From contig NZ_KB899106.1 of the NCBI RefSeq assembly GCF_000378045.1, positions 62,001 to 126,000 of the forward strand: DNA of 64,000 nucleotides, read 5' to 3'. This document shows, one piece after another, positions 9,354 through 19,106 of this stretch (the stretch's first letter is position 1; each line of letters opens with the position of its first letter). The DNA comes from Marinobacterium rhizophilum DSM 18822. GTDB lineage: Bacteria > Pseudomonadota > Gammaproteobacteria > Pseudomonadales > Balneatricaceae. A model generated the notes under the pieces. The model was given only the letters and a program-made list of their open reading frames with translations. It was not told where the DNA came from and did not search any database. Both the position numbers and the translations under genes were made by a program.

Positions 9354-9498
9354 TAACCCTACCTCAAAATCGGACGCCTATACGGACCTCCGCACGCTGT
9401 TGTTAACCTGGCGAACACCCAAGCTCCCTGCCTGACAGTACGTTACCCCAAATAGCGACACATGGGCATGAAAGTGCTGGATTTTATGACAGGCTAAC

Positions 9499-9520
9499 AA
9501 TAATGATAATGCATAATGAT
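9499..9520. promoter_or_regulatory. Fur-box-like AT-rich hexamer repeat
   Basis: AATAATGATAATGCATAATGAT matches 13 of 19 positions of the classical Fur consensus and contains three NATAAT-type hexamers. It lies about 150 bp before the moxR start and downstream of the DUF6482 terminator. Iron control of moxR is only a possibility. Confidence 0.3.
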
Positions 9521-9562
9521 CGACGGCTCGCCAAACTGGCTGATGCAAGAAGCTCTACACAT

Positions 9563-9600
9563 TAAAACACCCGCCGTTGATACAACCGGCAGGTGTTTGG
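9563..9600 (-). terminator. Rho-independent terminator after the DUF6482 gene
   Basis: On the minus strand AAACACCTGCCGG pairs with CCGGCGGGTGTTT around a TTGTATCAA loop, followed by TTTTAAT. It lies 35 bp past the stop codon. Confidence 0.75.
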
Positions 9601-9634
9601 GAAGCCTCGCGCCACCGCTATAAACGGCGACGCC

Positions 9635-9928
9635 TTAGAATTTGAGTGGAATGGAGTCGCGGTGGTAATCCATCACGACATCGGCACAGGTTTCATCATG
9701 GGGGACGATCTGCACCAGATTGGCCTCATGCACCCCGGCACGATGACAGACGTCATAGGCCTGCGTCACGTTGGCACAAGTGATAACGGTACCACTTCTG
9801 TCCTTGATCAGATCCTTGCCGCCTTCGTACTCCACCTCTACGACCATCGGGCCACAGCCGGATTCGATAAAATTTACCGTTTTCAGCTTGTGGCTTGCAG
9901 CCAATGCCTTGAACTCGGAAATTTGCAT
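9635..9928 (-). CDS. Small DUF6482-like protein
   Basis: 97 residues starting MQISEFKALAASHKL. The ATG at 9928 has a perfect GGAGG six bases upstream; the longer open frame starting at 9991 does not. The order of features (N-terminal helix, ESGCGPMVVEVEY strand, VPHDETCADV, terminal IPLKF) resembles the Pseudomonas DUF6482 family, from which I take the name. It is cytoplasmic with no membrane segment, and its function is unknown. It stands alone with its own terminator. Family assignment from memory is moderate. Confidence 0.65.
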   Translation of the reverse strand: MQISEFKALAASHKLKTVNFIESGCGPMVVEVEYEGGKDLIKDRSGTVITCANVTQAYDVCHRAGVHEANLVQIVPHDETCADVVMDYHRDSIPLKF

Positions 9929-10127
9929 GTACGCCCTCCACGGATTGCACGCTTGCAACAGCTTAGAGACACAGCGCCTCCACAGGTTCATTGCAACCCT
10001 TCGGCTTTAACCAACCCCGTGCGAAAACCGGACCATCCGGCTGACCGCCTCTGCTGTCACTGCAGTATAGGAGCATAAGCGCCGCAGGGTATGATCCTGG
10101 GCGGGTGACGCGGTCAGAGACATTCGG

Positions 10128-12320
10128 TTATGACGCCACACTGGCAGCTTGCAGCGATAACAAATTCGTATTGGGTATGGCGCCGATCAGCGGCTTTCCA
10201 TACAGGTACCCCTGTACCCGGCGACAGCCAAAGGCATAGAGCAAATCACGCTGCGCCAACGTTTCCACCCCCTCTGCAATAACCTCCAGATCAAGCTGGG
10301 CTGACATGGCAATGACTGCCTGAATTATCTGGCGGTCTTCTTCATCCTCACCGATATCCTTCACAAAGCAGCGATCAATCTTCAGCGTATCCACCGGCAG
10401 CTGCTTGAGCAGCGCAAGCGATGAATAGCCGGTACCAAAATCATCGATGGAGATCCGTATGCCTAGCCGCTTGAGGGCGTTAAGAATGGCGATGGTCGCC
10501 TCCAGATCATCCATCAGCGTACTTTCGGTAATCTCGAACTCCAGCAACTCCGGCGCAACGCCGGACTCGCTCAGGATAGTCTGTACTTCAATCATGAAAT
10601 GCTTGTCACGGAACTGCTGCGGGCTGATGTTCAGCGCCACCGGCACAACATCCAGTTGCGACTCGATGCGCGCTACCAGCCCCTGGCATACGTTACGCAA
10701 TACCCAGAAGCCCAGCGGCACAATCAGCCCCGATTGTTCCGCCGCCGGAATAAATTGGCCTGGCATCAGCAGGCCCTGCTCGGGATGATGCCAGCGTACC
10801 AGCGCCTCAAAGCCAGCCACTCGATCATGCTCAATATTGACGATCGGTTGAAAGGCCAGCGACAGTTGCCGGTTCGCGAGCGCATGGCGCAGGTCTTCCT
10901 CCAGCTGCATCAGCCGCGAGACCTCGCGCTGCATCTCAACGTTAAAAAACGCGACGCAGTTTTTGCCACGGCGCTTGGAGGCATAGAGCGCCATATCGGC
11001 ATTGCGCAACAACTGGCTGGCAGAGTCGCCATCATGGGGCGCCAGCGTTATGCCGATCGAGGTACTGATTACCAGATCCCGGTTGTTAAGACGTACTGGC
11101 CGACCGAGTTCCTGGACTATTTTTTCAGCCAGCCTTAGCAGATCATGCTGCCCACCGCTGATAAACAGCACCACGGCAAATTCATCGCCGCCCAGACGAG
11201 CGACAATGTCATTGGCCCTGACCTGAGCCCGCAAACGATTGGCAACCGCCACCAGCAGCTGATCGCCGACCTCATGGCCCATGGAGTCGTTGATGCGCTT
11301 GAAATCATCCAGATCGAGATACAGTAGCGCAACGGCACGGCCGCTGTAGGATTGCTCGCGCAGCGCCTGACCGAGTTGTTCGTTCAGCAAACGCCGGTTA
11401 ACGAGACCTGTAAGATAATCATGGTAGGCCAGATCATGCAGCTCCCGCGTGCGCGCTTCCACCAGCCCGCGTAACCGATAGGGCTCGCGCAGAACATAGT
11501 GCACCAGCCAGGCGATAATCAGCGCCGCAAACAGGCTGAGAACATGGCCAAAGCCCAATACGAGGCCGCCGCCATCATGGCCACCGTGACTCATGCGCAA
11601 CAGCCAGCGGTCATTGGGCACCCGCACATCCAGTGTCTGCATGTTGTCACCGACAAGCGGGCCTCCCCCGCTGAACACGACCTGCTCAGGCGCAGCGGGG
11701 CTTGCAGGGCTGACAAGCTCGTACTGATAGCCATTTTGGGCCAGCTTCTGCAGGTCGGTCACCGACAGAAGCCGATCAATATCAATGACCGCCGACACAA
11801 AACCCCAAAACTCATCCTTGGCACCAGGCCCCGGCAGATACACGGGATTACGCCCGATGACCGCTCTGCCGCCCTGCACCAAAGCAAGGGGGCCATTGAT
11901 GGTCAGCCGATTATCATCCCGCGCCCGGGCGGTAGCGATGGCTGTTGGGCCATGTTCGAATACATTCAGCCCCAGCGCCGCTTCGTTAGCCGCAAATGGA
12001 TATATCTGGCTGTTAACGCCAGCAGGTGCAAGCTGCAAACTTGAAACCGCGGGAAAGTCACGCAGTATCTCGGCCGCACGGGCAACGAAATCCGCAGGTT
12101 CCCCATTACTGCGGCGCACCTCGTGGGCCAGCAGTTCGGTTGAAAGCAGAGAAAGATTGAGCAAACGCTCGACGGAGCTGACCTGGGTGTTGATCAGATC
12201 ACGAATCAGGGAGGCCTGTTCACGTTGCTGCAAGGTCTGATTGAGCTGGTTCCAGTAGAAACCGAGCGCCAGTACGGCCGCGAAAACGCAGAAGGAAAAT
12301 ACAGAAGTTTTACGCAGCAC
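10128..12320 (-). CDS. CHASE-GGDEF-EAL cyclic-di-GMP protein
   Basis: 730 residues. An N-terminal helix (VFSFCVFAAVLALGFYW) and a second near residue 265 bracket a periplasmic CHASE-type sensor with the SSLQLAPAG...YPFAANEAALG signature. A GGDEF domain follows with intact RLGGDEF near residue 378, then an EAL domain with GFEALVRWHHP near 504, DDFGTGYSSLALL and EGVE. Both catalytic motifs look complete, so the protein could make, degrade or switch between making and degrading cyclic-di-GMP in response to an outside signal. The start is GTG at 12320 with AAGGGG upstream. No operon partner. Confidence 0.92.
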   Translation of the reverse strand: MLRKTSVFSFCVFAAVLALGFYWNQLNQTLQQREQASLIRDLINTQVSSVERLLNLSLLSTELLAHEVRRSNGEPADFVARAAEILRDFPAVSSLQLAPAGVNSQIYPFAANEAALGLNVFEHGPTAIATARARDDNRLTINGPLALVQGGRAVIGRNPVYLPGPGAKDEFWGFVSAVIDIDRLLSVTDLQKLAQNGYQYELVSPASPAAPEQVVFSGGGPLVGDNMQTLDVRVPNDRWLLRMSHGGHDGGGLVLGFGHVLSLFAALIIAWLVHYVLREPYRLRGLVEARTRELHDLAYHDYLTGLVNRRLLNEQLGQALREQSYSGRAVALLYLDLDDFKRINDSMGHEVGDQLLVAVANRLRAQVRANDIVARLGGDEFAVVLFISGGQHDLLRLAEKIVQELGRPVRLNNRDLVISTSIGITLAPHDGDSASQLLRNADMALYASKRRGKNCVAFFNVEMQREVSRLMQLEEDLRHALANRQLSLAFQPIVNIEHDRVAGFEALVRWHHPEQGLLMPGQFIPAAEQSGLIVPLGFWVLRNVCQGLVARIESQLDVVPVALNISPQQFRDKHFMIEVQTILSESGVAPELLEFEITESTLMDDLEATIAILNALKRLGIRISIDDFGTGYSSLALLKQLPVDTLKIDRCFVKDIGEDEEDRQIIQAVIAMSAQLDLEVIAEGVETLAQRDLLYAFGCRRVQGYLYGKPLIGAIPNTNLLSLQAASVAS

Positions 12321-12483
12321 CCAGACCCCTTTAGCAATTACCGGTGATACATCCTTGCATCGGTAGCCGCATAATCAACTTCACCCGCGTTGCAATCTCA
12401 ACGTCGCGAAGCCTGTCTCAGCCCAGACGCAGGCAACCGGGGAATGTTATCTAAAGTCAGGTGTCATCCGTAACAGAGTCAAC

Positions 12484-12559
12484 ATGCGTGAAGGGCTCAC
12501 GCATAGACAACCGGATACCGGGTATCCGGTTGCCATGCCGGCGAGGCAGCCTCGCCGGC
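12484..12559. repeat. Three consecutive perfect hairpins
   Basis: Three back-to-back inverted repeats: ATGCGTGA/TCACGCAT (12484-12504), CAACCGGATACC/GGTATCCGGTTG (12508-12532) and GCCGGCGAGGC/GCCTCGCCGGC (12537-12559). They begin 13 bp after the slyD stop and have no T tract. They may serve as a transcription barrier or mRNA 3' end protector between the convergently spaced slyD and cyclic-di-GMP gene. Confidence 0.6.
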
Positions 12560-12572
12560 TGGGCGCAACGGC

Positions 12573-13055
12573 TTAGTGGTGGTGACCACCTTCACCGTGG
12601 GCATGGCCGTGCTGCAATTCTTCTTCACTGGCCTCGCGCACATCCACTACTTCCACCGAGAAGTTCAGTGTTTCACCGGCCAGCGGGTGGTTGCCGTCCA
12701 GCTGCACGCTATCGTCGGCCACGGCGATAACTGTTACCGGCTGTTCGCCCCAGGGGGTCTGAGCCAGAAACTGCATGCCGACCTCGATTTCTTCTACGCC
12801 GACAAAGTTGCTGCGCTCGACATCCTGAACCAGGTCTTCGCGGCGTTCGCCATAACCACGCTCGGGTTCAACGGTGACATCCAGCTTGTCGCCGACCGTT
12901 TTGCCAGCCAAAGCAGACTCGAGACCTTCAACGATGTTGCCACCGCCGTGCAAGTAGGCCAGCGGTTCCTGGCCTGCGGATGTATCAATCACGTCGCCTG
13001 CGGCGTTCTTAAGAGTGTAGTGAATCTGCACCACGGTATTTTGAGCTATCTGCAC
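12573..13055 (-). CDS. slyD: SlyD-type FKBP peptidyl-prolyl isomerase
   Basis: 160 residues. An FKBP core (VVQIHYTLKNAAGDVIDTS, PLAYLHGGGNIVEGLE) is split by the insert-in-flap chaperone domain (PERGYGERREDLVQDVERS...GMQFLAQTPWG) and resumes with LAGETLNFSVEVVDVREA. The tail HGHAHGEGGHHH is a short metal-binding extension typical of SlyD. It catalyses proline isomerisation and, in characterised homologues, helps deliver nickel. The GTG start at 13055 is supported by ACGGAG eight bases upstream. It is a single gene followed by stacked hairpins. Confidence 0.92.
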   Translation of the reverse strand: MQIAQNTVVQIHYTLKNAAGDVIDTSAGQEPLAYLHGGGNIVEGLESALAGKTVGDKLDVTVEPERGYGERREDLVQDVERSNFVGVEEIEVGMQFLAQTPWGEQPVTVIAVADDSVQLDGNHPLAGETLNFSVEVVDVREASEEELQHGHAHGEGGHHH

Positions 13056-13277
13056 TGGTATTACTCCGTTCTGTCGTCACAACTGACTCAGATCACCATC
13101 GGATTTCCCGCCCGGATAGGACATTCGAGACCTGGCACTGAACAGCAGACATTTAAGTATTTGAAAACCTGTGTGAGCCACCCGCAGACAACGCCACCAA
13201 GCATTCCCCGCGCATCCTAACGTGCCGACAGACGACTGTCACCCCTTGCAGGGTTCATCTGGCGCCACAGGCACGTA

Positions 13278-14279
13278 TCAGTCGCTCCGCGTCAGCTCCC
13301 TGGTCGCATAGTCCCAGCGCCAGATACCACTGCCGCTGAAGTTGACCCCGCCGATCCAGCGGTCGATCGGCTGCTCCGCCAGCCAGTCGCGCTCTTCATC
13401 GAGCACTTGCCGCCCCTTTTGCGTAAGGGAGAAACGCAGCGCCAGGAAAGCGTCATCGCAGCCGCTCAGGCCCGGTCGAACAAAACGGCCGCCTTCAGCA
13501 TGCAGCAGCGCACAGGGCGCCCGAAGCAACCCTTCGAGCACACGCCAAAAACTGGCGTCGCCCATAAATGCGATCTCCTCTTCGGCACGCACTGCCCGAA
13601 ACAAGCCCGCAGGATCTTGCACGCCATCGCGCACCGACTGCAGTACCTGCCTTTCAGTACGGTTGACTCCCCACGGGCCCGGATATTCCTGCAACAAACG
13701 CTCAATCGCGCTGGCAAGAAACGGTAACGCCGACAAATCCTGGCGCAGTATTTGTGCCAGCATGCGGGGGTTAGCGTTACAAAATGCCTGCCAGGCATCC
13801 ACGGCCAGATTCATCTGTCGCTCGGTCACGCGCTGCCTCGTAGCGAAATAAGCAGCCGCACGCGCCGCTTGGGCCTGCCCCAGGTCGGCCTGCCCCAGGA
13901 GGGCCTGCCCCAGGTAATCCGCCACCAGCACCAGCTCTGGCCACGCCAGGCCCTGACCTTCCTCGTGATACCAGCTCAACAGTTGCAACAGATGCAGCTG
14001 ATCAAAGAGTTCAAACGAGTTCCATATAACAACGCCACCCTCGCGTGCAGCGCGTCTGAACAGCGCATCCCGGGCCTGAAAATGCGTCTGGGCTTCGAAG
14101 TCGGTCGCCCAGCCGCAGCTGGCGATAAAGGCGGCGCGCACGCGGGACAACTCATCCAGGCTCAGCCCGCCCGGCACCGGGCCCTCATGCAGCACATCAC
14201 TCCAGGCCAGGTATTCACCACCAATACCGGCGCATTGCAGCCACTGATTCGCCATGTCGCCGTTCGTTATATGCAGCAT
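13278..14279 (-). CDS. DUF1835 domain protein
   Basis: 333 residues starting MLHITNGDMANQWLQ with AAGGAGG upstream. The N-terminal block (MLHITNGD, WSDVLHEGPVP, WNSFELFDQLHLLQLL) is the DUF1835 signature; the C-terminal part resembles the accompanying DUF3658. The role of the family is unknown. A 15-bp unit is repeated in frame near 13876-13915, giving LGQALLGQADLGQAQA, which could vary in copy number between strains. Its neighbour endA is on the same strand 50 bp downstream, but nothing links their functions. Confidence 0.75.
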   Translation of the reverse strand: MLHITNGDMANQWLQCAGIGGEYLAWSDVLHEGPVPGGLSLDELSRVRAAFIASCGWATDFEAQTHFQARDALFRRAAREGGVVIWNSFELFDQLHLLQLLSWYHEEGQGLAWPELVLVADYLGQALLGQADLGQAQAARAAAYFATRQRVTERQMNLAVDAWQAFCNANPRMLAQILRQDLSALPFLASAIERLLQEYPGPWGVNRTERQVLQSVRDGVQDPAGLFRAVRAEEEIAFMGDASFWRVLEGLLRAPCALLHAEGGRFVRPGLSGCDDAFLALRFSLTQKGRQVLDEERDWLAEQPIDRWIGGVNFSGSGIWRWDYATRELTRSD

Positions 14280-14328
14280 GAATCTTGTCCTCCTTACTAA
14301 AGCGGATTACGAGACAACGAACACTTCA

Positions 14329-15030
14329 TTAGGGCTGGCGATTCCTGACCAGCATACCTTCGGCGGCTTCCACATGGGGGTTGCCGAAACCCTGCACCGT
14401 GCGAATACGTCGATTGCGCTCCAGTTCCCAGCTATCGACGGGGTCGGCACGGTTCCAGATTTCCAGCAGGCGTGTCTCGCTCTTGCTCAAGCGCAACTGG
14501 TAACGGTCACGCATGTAAAAATAAATGCGCGCAATATCGCCCCGAACCGCATCGGTAGGCTCCACCATGCGCCCCTTGAAGTCGACCTCAACATCACAGG
14601 CTCCATAGGCGCGCGGCTCGCCGGAAATCATCCCGTAAGCGTAGTTCGAACGATCACCGTTGACCTCGCCAATGGCCGGCACCAGGTTGTTCATGTCAGC
14701 TTCCATGCGCTTGAAGTCGGGGTCTTTACTGCATGCCCGACGACCGCCCTGCTCCCAGCACTGACGCTGGTGCCCGAATACCCAGGCCGGCATAACGTGC
14801 TCCCACTCAATACGTCCGGCACGGTTGGCATTCTTGCGTGCCTGATAGCCACAACTGGCCAGATCCGGCTCAAGGCGCTTGCCCCGTGCGCCGTAGCGGC
14901 AACCGCAGTAAAAGGATTGAGGGTTATCGGCATAGATGGTTGCCAGTTCGCGCTTTGCCGCACTGAAGGACGCCGGCGGACCGGCAAACGCATAAAGTGG
15001 CAATAACAATGCCACCCACAACATACGCAT
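14329..15030 (-). CDS. endA: Endonuclease I (EndA/Vvn-type) exported DNase
   Basis: 233 residues with a signal peptide (MRMLWVALLLPLYAFAGPP). The mature enzyme carries the beta-beta-alpha-metal nuclease motif: IEWEHVMPAWVFG with the catalytic His, then MNNLVPAIGEVNGDRSNYAY with the magnesium-binding Asn. The eight cysteines are in family positions (FYCGCRYG, ASCGYQ, QCWEQGGRRACSKD, GACDVE). It cuts double-stranded DNA in the periplasm or outside the cell for nutrient use. Length is typical. There is no inhibitor gene nearby. Confidence 0.93.
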   Translation of the reverse strand: MRMLWVALLLPLYAFAGPPASFSAAKRELATIYADNPQSFYCGCRYGARGKRLEPDLASCGYQARKNANRAGRIEWEHVMPAWVFGHQRQCWEQGGRRACSKDPDFKRMEADMNNLVPAIGEVNGDRSNYAYGMISGEPRAYGACDVEVDFKGRMVEPTDAVRGDIARIYFYMRDRYQLRLSKSETRLLEIWNRADPVDSWELERNRRIRTVQGFGNPHVEAAEGMLVRNRQP

Positions 15031-15300
15031 AAGAAAAGTTTCCGCACTGCAAGCCTCCTGCTGTTACAACAGACATCCTGTCTGCATTGAGAATGGGCAT
15101 CGCCCGAACCATAAAGTGAACATTCGGAATATTCAGCAAAATTTAGGACTAACTCCTAAATATTTTTCGCATGACGTTCGCTACAGTTATTCCCAGCGTA
15201 ACTATGCCCGGCATTGGGTTGCCCGGCATTGGGTATAGAACAACATTCGGCGCATCGGATGCGACCCGAAATCACAACCGCACCAATTGAGGCAATCGAA

Positions 15301-15576
15301 ATGGAAAGCACCTGCCCCTCATGCGAACTCCTGATCACCCAACAACGCCTCCATCCCTACCTGGTCAATATCAGCTCATTGCAGGACAGCCAGTTATATA
15401 AATGCCGCTGCTGCAACAGCTACCTGCATCGTTATCTAAACCAGTGGGAAATCATCAGCATCGGCTATTACGACGAACGCCAGAATCCGCCGGTGCCCAG
15501 CGCTGACGCCGGTAGCGACACAGCCGCTTCTGGCCCGTCTGCCAGCGACCGAACATTGGTTCCCGGCCGCCAGTAG
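15301..15576 (+). CDS. Small Cys-rich (zinc-ribbon-like) protein A
   Basis: 91 residues from ATG at 15301 (GAGG eight bases upstream). Two CxxC pairs, CPSCELL near the start and CRCCNSYL about 30 residues later, then RYLNQWEII, suggest a zinc ribbon. The C-terminal third (SADAGSDTAASGPSASD) is low-complexity. It resembles the protein encoded at 15874-16077 in overall plan, and the two may be diverged paralogues. No family recognised. Confidence 0.5.
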   Translation: MESTCPSCELLITQQRLHPYLVNISSLQDSQLYKCRCCNSYLHRYLNQWEIISIGYYDERQNPPVPSADAGSDTAASGPSASDRTLVPGRQ

Positions 15577-15873
15577 AACACCCGGCGCAGAACTATACGC
15601 CCGCAGGGCCGGATTCATCAATACAGCCATCACGGGGGCAAATATCTCCATGCCCAATACGTTCAGCTTTATGCAAGCAACCATCGTGACACAACGCCTG
15701 ACAGTTACGGACCTGCTGGAACCTGTCAGGTTACCTGCGTGCCGCTCATCGGACAGCAAGCCCGGCGCTGTCCTGGCTGCCGGACTCCAGAGTAAGAATC
15801 TGTCAGTTAATGCATGCCAAACGAAACAGCCAGGCCTCAACCGCCGGCGTTTCCCGCAGGATCCCGGTATACG

Positions 15874-16077
15874 ATGAACGCTCCTTGCCACTGCGCCACC
15901 CTGATGAGTGCACCGGCCCCATCCGTTATCGATATCGATCAGTTCAGCATTCTGTTTGACAGTGACAACCTCTGCATTGCGCGCTGCAATATCTGTGGTA
16001 CCTGGCTCGCCAACGAAACAGGCTGCTGGGAGCCGCTGCTGCGCTATCAATGCATTCAGGCGAACGAACGCGCCTAA
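15874..16077 (+). CDS. Small Cys-rich (zinc-ribbon-like) protein B
   Basis: 67 residues starting MNAPCHCATLM at the ATG at 15874; the frame is open a further 20 codons upstream. CHC near the start and CNICGTWL about 30 residues later, followed by NETGCWEPLLRYQC, parallel the layout of the protein at 15301. About 300 bp between the two genes hold no good frame on this strand. A paired role is inferred only from similarity and proximity. Confidence 0.45.
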   Translation: MNAPCHCATLMSAPAPSVIDIDQFSILFDSDNLCIARCNICGTWLANETGCWEPLLRYQCIQANERA

Positions 16078-16193
16078 CAAATCGTTGAAAAGCGTGTTCG
16101 AAGCAGCCAAGACAAGGAAAAATCCTCGAAGAACCGCTATTTTCGTGGAGTCAATGAGGACTTTTAACACAGGGTTAGCCCTGCAGGCGGAAT

Positions 16194-16304
16194 TTCAGCA
16201 GCCTGTGCAGGAACCTGTCAACCTGGCGTACAAACAGGCTGGGCGGGAATTCAATAATCCGACAATAAGCGCCACACTCCGAATTAAGCGTAACGGCTGC
16301 TGAA
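16194..16304. repeat. Possible short palindromic intergenic element
   Basis: A 10-bp perfect inverted repeat, TTCAGCAGCC at 16194-16203 and GGCTGCTGAA at 16295-16304, brackets about 90 bp of non-coding DNA. The arms resemble the terminal repeats of the MITE-like elements at 3478 and 8159, but the interior does not. The segment from about 16079, with the GGAATTTCAGCA motif, resembles a dispersed intergenic repeat I know from marine gammaproteobacteria. No gene is visible between 16078 and the antiporter stop. Confidence 0.4.
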
Positions 16305-16379
16305 CGCCAGGGCATGCGTCCATGCAACGGGAAAACGTCGCCTGCGTAGCGCCTTCGCCCGTTTGAAAGTTGAATTCGA

Positions 16380-18860
16380 TCAGGCGTGGGCCCTTTTGCG
16401 ATCCTGGGCCGCCTTTTCCAGCGCAGCATGAATAGCGGGGTATTCCTCCAGCGTGCGAACCAGGTCATCACGCCGCAACTCGTATAACGAACAGGGGGTC
16501 ACCGCCTTGACGGTGGCACTGCGGGTCTCCTGGTTCAATAACGCCATCTCACCGCAGAAGTCTCCGGCCATCAGGGTTGCCAACTGGCGTTCAACGTCCC
16601 CTTCCTTGCGGATAACACGGACCACACCGCGTGCAATCAGATACACGGAGTACCCGGTATCACCCTGGGTAATGATATTTTCGCCCTCCGCCACCGTGAC
16701 TGATCGCATTCGGGTTGCCAGTTGTGCGAACGCAGATTCGGGTATGTCCTGCAGAAAGGGCACCTTGCGCAACAGTTCCGACGGCTCGACCCGCAGCTTT
16801 TTGATTTCAGCCCCACGAAGCTGCTTCAGCTTTGCCTGCATTTCGTGCTCCAGTGTCTCGGCGATACCCTGCGGCAGGGTTCCACGCATCAGCTGCTCAT
16901 CGATCGCTTCACCTTCTGCCAGCAGGATCAGTCGCTGTCCCAGGCGCTCCTGCATATCGGCGACGAATTCTGGAAACTGTTCGGCCATCTGATCGAGCTG
17001 CGTGCAGGCGGCGCTATGCCACGCTTCATACTGCTGCCTGACCTCGGCAGCCACCTGCGGAGAAATGGATTCCATTTCCACCAGCTCGTCAAACCGCTCG
17101 AGTACGCGACCACAGCTCTGGTAGCGCCCCCAGGCGATCTCATAATCCTTGGCCACCCGCCGGATCCGCAAGCGCTGTGCGTAGCCTGCCAGCACGCCAA
17201 ACCGATCCAGCAGACGCAAGCGTAACTGCTCCAGCACACTGGGCTGTCGCGTACTGAACGCAATGTGTTCAAGGTTGCTCTGAAAGCGCACCGTATCCAG
17301 GTCCAGCGCAACGCGTTGTCGCAATTGCCAGAACGCCGCTTCGCAAATGTGCCCCTTGTTGAACATGTCTATAAACAGCGATTGTTCTTCGGCGAAACCA
17401 CGCAGATAGAGCAGTCGACGCTCCTCGTTGGTGTCCAGTTCCGCGAGGCGCAGCTGATCCAGCTCCTCACGGATACTCAGCAACTCGCGGTCGGAGTTGA
17501 GCTGCAGGCGTTGTGCGATGGAACCCGAGAAAAGCCCGCCTTCCATCAGCTCCGGAATACGACTGCGGGCGCGCCCCTTGGCCAGCAAATTACCTTCCAC
17601 CCGGGCGAACCGGTCCGCCAGGGACGGGCGATCCAGTGCCAGGCGGTGTACCAGCGCATTGATCGAGAGCCCCTGCACCAACAACGTAAACAGCACGGCG
17701 CCCATGACCAGGGTGGTAAAGATGGCGGAATACTCAAAGGGCGGCAAACTCAGCACGATTGCCAGCGCAATCGCACCGCGCAAGCCACCCCAGTAGATCA
17801 CGGCCTTGTACCCCAGCCCCACCGGTTGAGCGCCCGGCAGACGCTCAACCAATGGCATGAGACCGAACACCACCACCAGGCGGGATAGCAGCATGCCCAG
17901 GATGACCCAGACCAGAAGCGGCATGGCATCGAGCAATGCCGTCACCTCTGCCTGCATGCCCACCATCAGAAAAATCAGCGCGGTTGCGATGAATGCCATG
18001 TATTCCCAGAAATGTTCCAGGTATGCACGCACCGGCGGGCTTACCTTAATCCAGCCCCAGCCGCTGAATGTCAGCGCAGCCGCTACCGTGGCCATCACCC
18101 CGCTGACATGAAACACCTCTTCGGCAATCAAAAAGGAGGTGTAGGCCAGGATGGTGGTCAATGTTATCTCGATGAAATGATGACCCTGCAGCAGCGTCAG
18201 GAGATAACCCGTGACCAGTGCCATCAGCCAGCCCACGATCAGCCCCCCGGCGAACACCACCACGAAGTCCAGCACGCCTTCCAGCACGCTCTGGACCGAC
18301 ACGGCGCCGGCGACCAGAATGCCCACCAGCACCCGGGCCAGCACAATGGAGGTGGCATCATTGAACAGGCTCTCACCTTCAACCAGTACCGTTAGCCTTC
18401 GCGGTGCGCCCAGTCGCTTGAACAACGAGATGACAGCCACCGGATCGGTGGCGCTCAGTATGGCACCCAGTAACAGCGCCGCCGAAAATGACACCGGCGT
18501 CGCCAGCGCCATAACGCCGCCAATGATAAAGGTGGACACCAGCAGGCCGGGCACGGCCAACATCACAACCGGCGCCAGATCACGCCTTAACTGGCGGGAA
18601 TCAAGGTGAAAGGCGGACTCGAACACCAGCGTGGGCAGAAAGACGTACAAAATCAGACCCGAGGATATTTCAATGCCATCCAGCGGGCCCAGCGCCTGTG
18701 GGTAGGATTGCGCGATCTCCGCCAGGGCCGCACCCACGAGCACCAGCGCTACCGTAAAGGGAAATCTCAGCCGTTCGGTAACCGCCAGCGTTACGGCCGC
18801 AATCAGCAACAAGGCAATAATGCCGGCCACAAGATGGGCGATATGCAGAGCAGACTCCAT
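16380..18860 (-). CDS. CPA1 Na+/H+ antiporter with cyclic-nucleotide-binding domain
   Basis: 826 residues. About twelve membrane helices cover residues 1-400, with the NhaP-type SATDPVAVI and FNDATSIVLARV motifs. A long cytoplasmic region, probably helical, follows. The last 130 residues are a cNMP-binding domain with the phosphate cassette FCGEMALLNQETRSATV. It would exchange protons for sodium or potassium at the inner membrane under nucleotide or other ligand control, in the manner of SOS1/NHE-like fusions. ATG at 18860 is chosen over the one at 18866 because GAGG is seven bases from the former and touches the latter. Confidence 0.92.
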   Translation of the reverse strand: MESALHIAHLVAGIIALLLIAAVTLAVTERLRFPFTVALVLVGAALAEIAQSYPQALGPLDGIEISSGLILYVFLPTLVFESAFHLDSRQLRRDLAPVVMLAVPGLLVSTFIIGGVMALATPVSFSAALLLGAILSATDPVAVISLFKRLGAPRRLTVLVEGESLFNDATSIVLARVLVGILVAGAVSVQSVLEGVLDFVVVFAGGLIVGWLMALVTGYLLTLLQGHHFIEITLTTILAYTSFLIAEEVFHVSGVMATVAAALTFSGWGWIKVSPPVRAYLEHFWEYMAFIATALIFLMVGMQAEVTALLDAMPLLVWVILGMLLSRLVVVFGLMPLVERLPGAQPVGLGYKAVIYWGGLRGAIALAIVLSLPPFEYSAIFTTLVMGAVLFTLLVQGLSINALVHRLALDRPSLADRFARVEGNLLAKGRARSRIPELMEGGLFSGSIAQRLQLNSDRELLSIREELDQLRLAELDTNEERRLLYLRGFAEEQSLFIDMFNKGHICEAAFWQLRQRVALDLDTVRFQSNLEHIAFSTRQPSVLEQLRLRLLDRFGVLAGYAQRLRIRRVAKDYEIAWGRYQSCGRVLERFDELVEMESISPQVAAEVRQQYEAWHSAACTQLDQMAEQFPEFVADMQERLGQRLILLAEGEAIDEQLMRGTLPQGIAETLEHEMQAKLKQLRGAEIKKLRVEPSELLRKVPFLQDIPESAFAQLATRMRSVTVAEGENIITQGDTGYSVYLIARGVVRVIRKEGDVERQLATLMAGDFCGEMALLNQETRSATVKAVTPCSLYELRRDDLVRTLEEYPAIHAALEKAAQDRKRAHA

Positions 18861-19106
18861 GAGCATGCCTCGGCTGAACGATGCTGATTGTTATATTAAA
18901 GGAGTCGAAACATCAGCTGGTCAAATTATAACCACAAGTTGATTCCTTGTGCCGCACAGCCCACGCCCACCGCATCGGGCTTAGACGCGCGCAATGTCAC
19001 AGTAAAAGGCTAAAAACAAAATACCCCATAGTTGCAAAAGATACTGAACATTGGCGAAACATATATATTTTACTCGCCAAAAACACCTAAATAACAGGGT
19101 AAAAGG

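Noticed and set aside
15436..16170. 244-codon minus-strand frame over the Cys-rich genes
   Set aside because: Translation lacks any coherent pattern; the plus-strand frames carry paired CxxC motifs.
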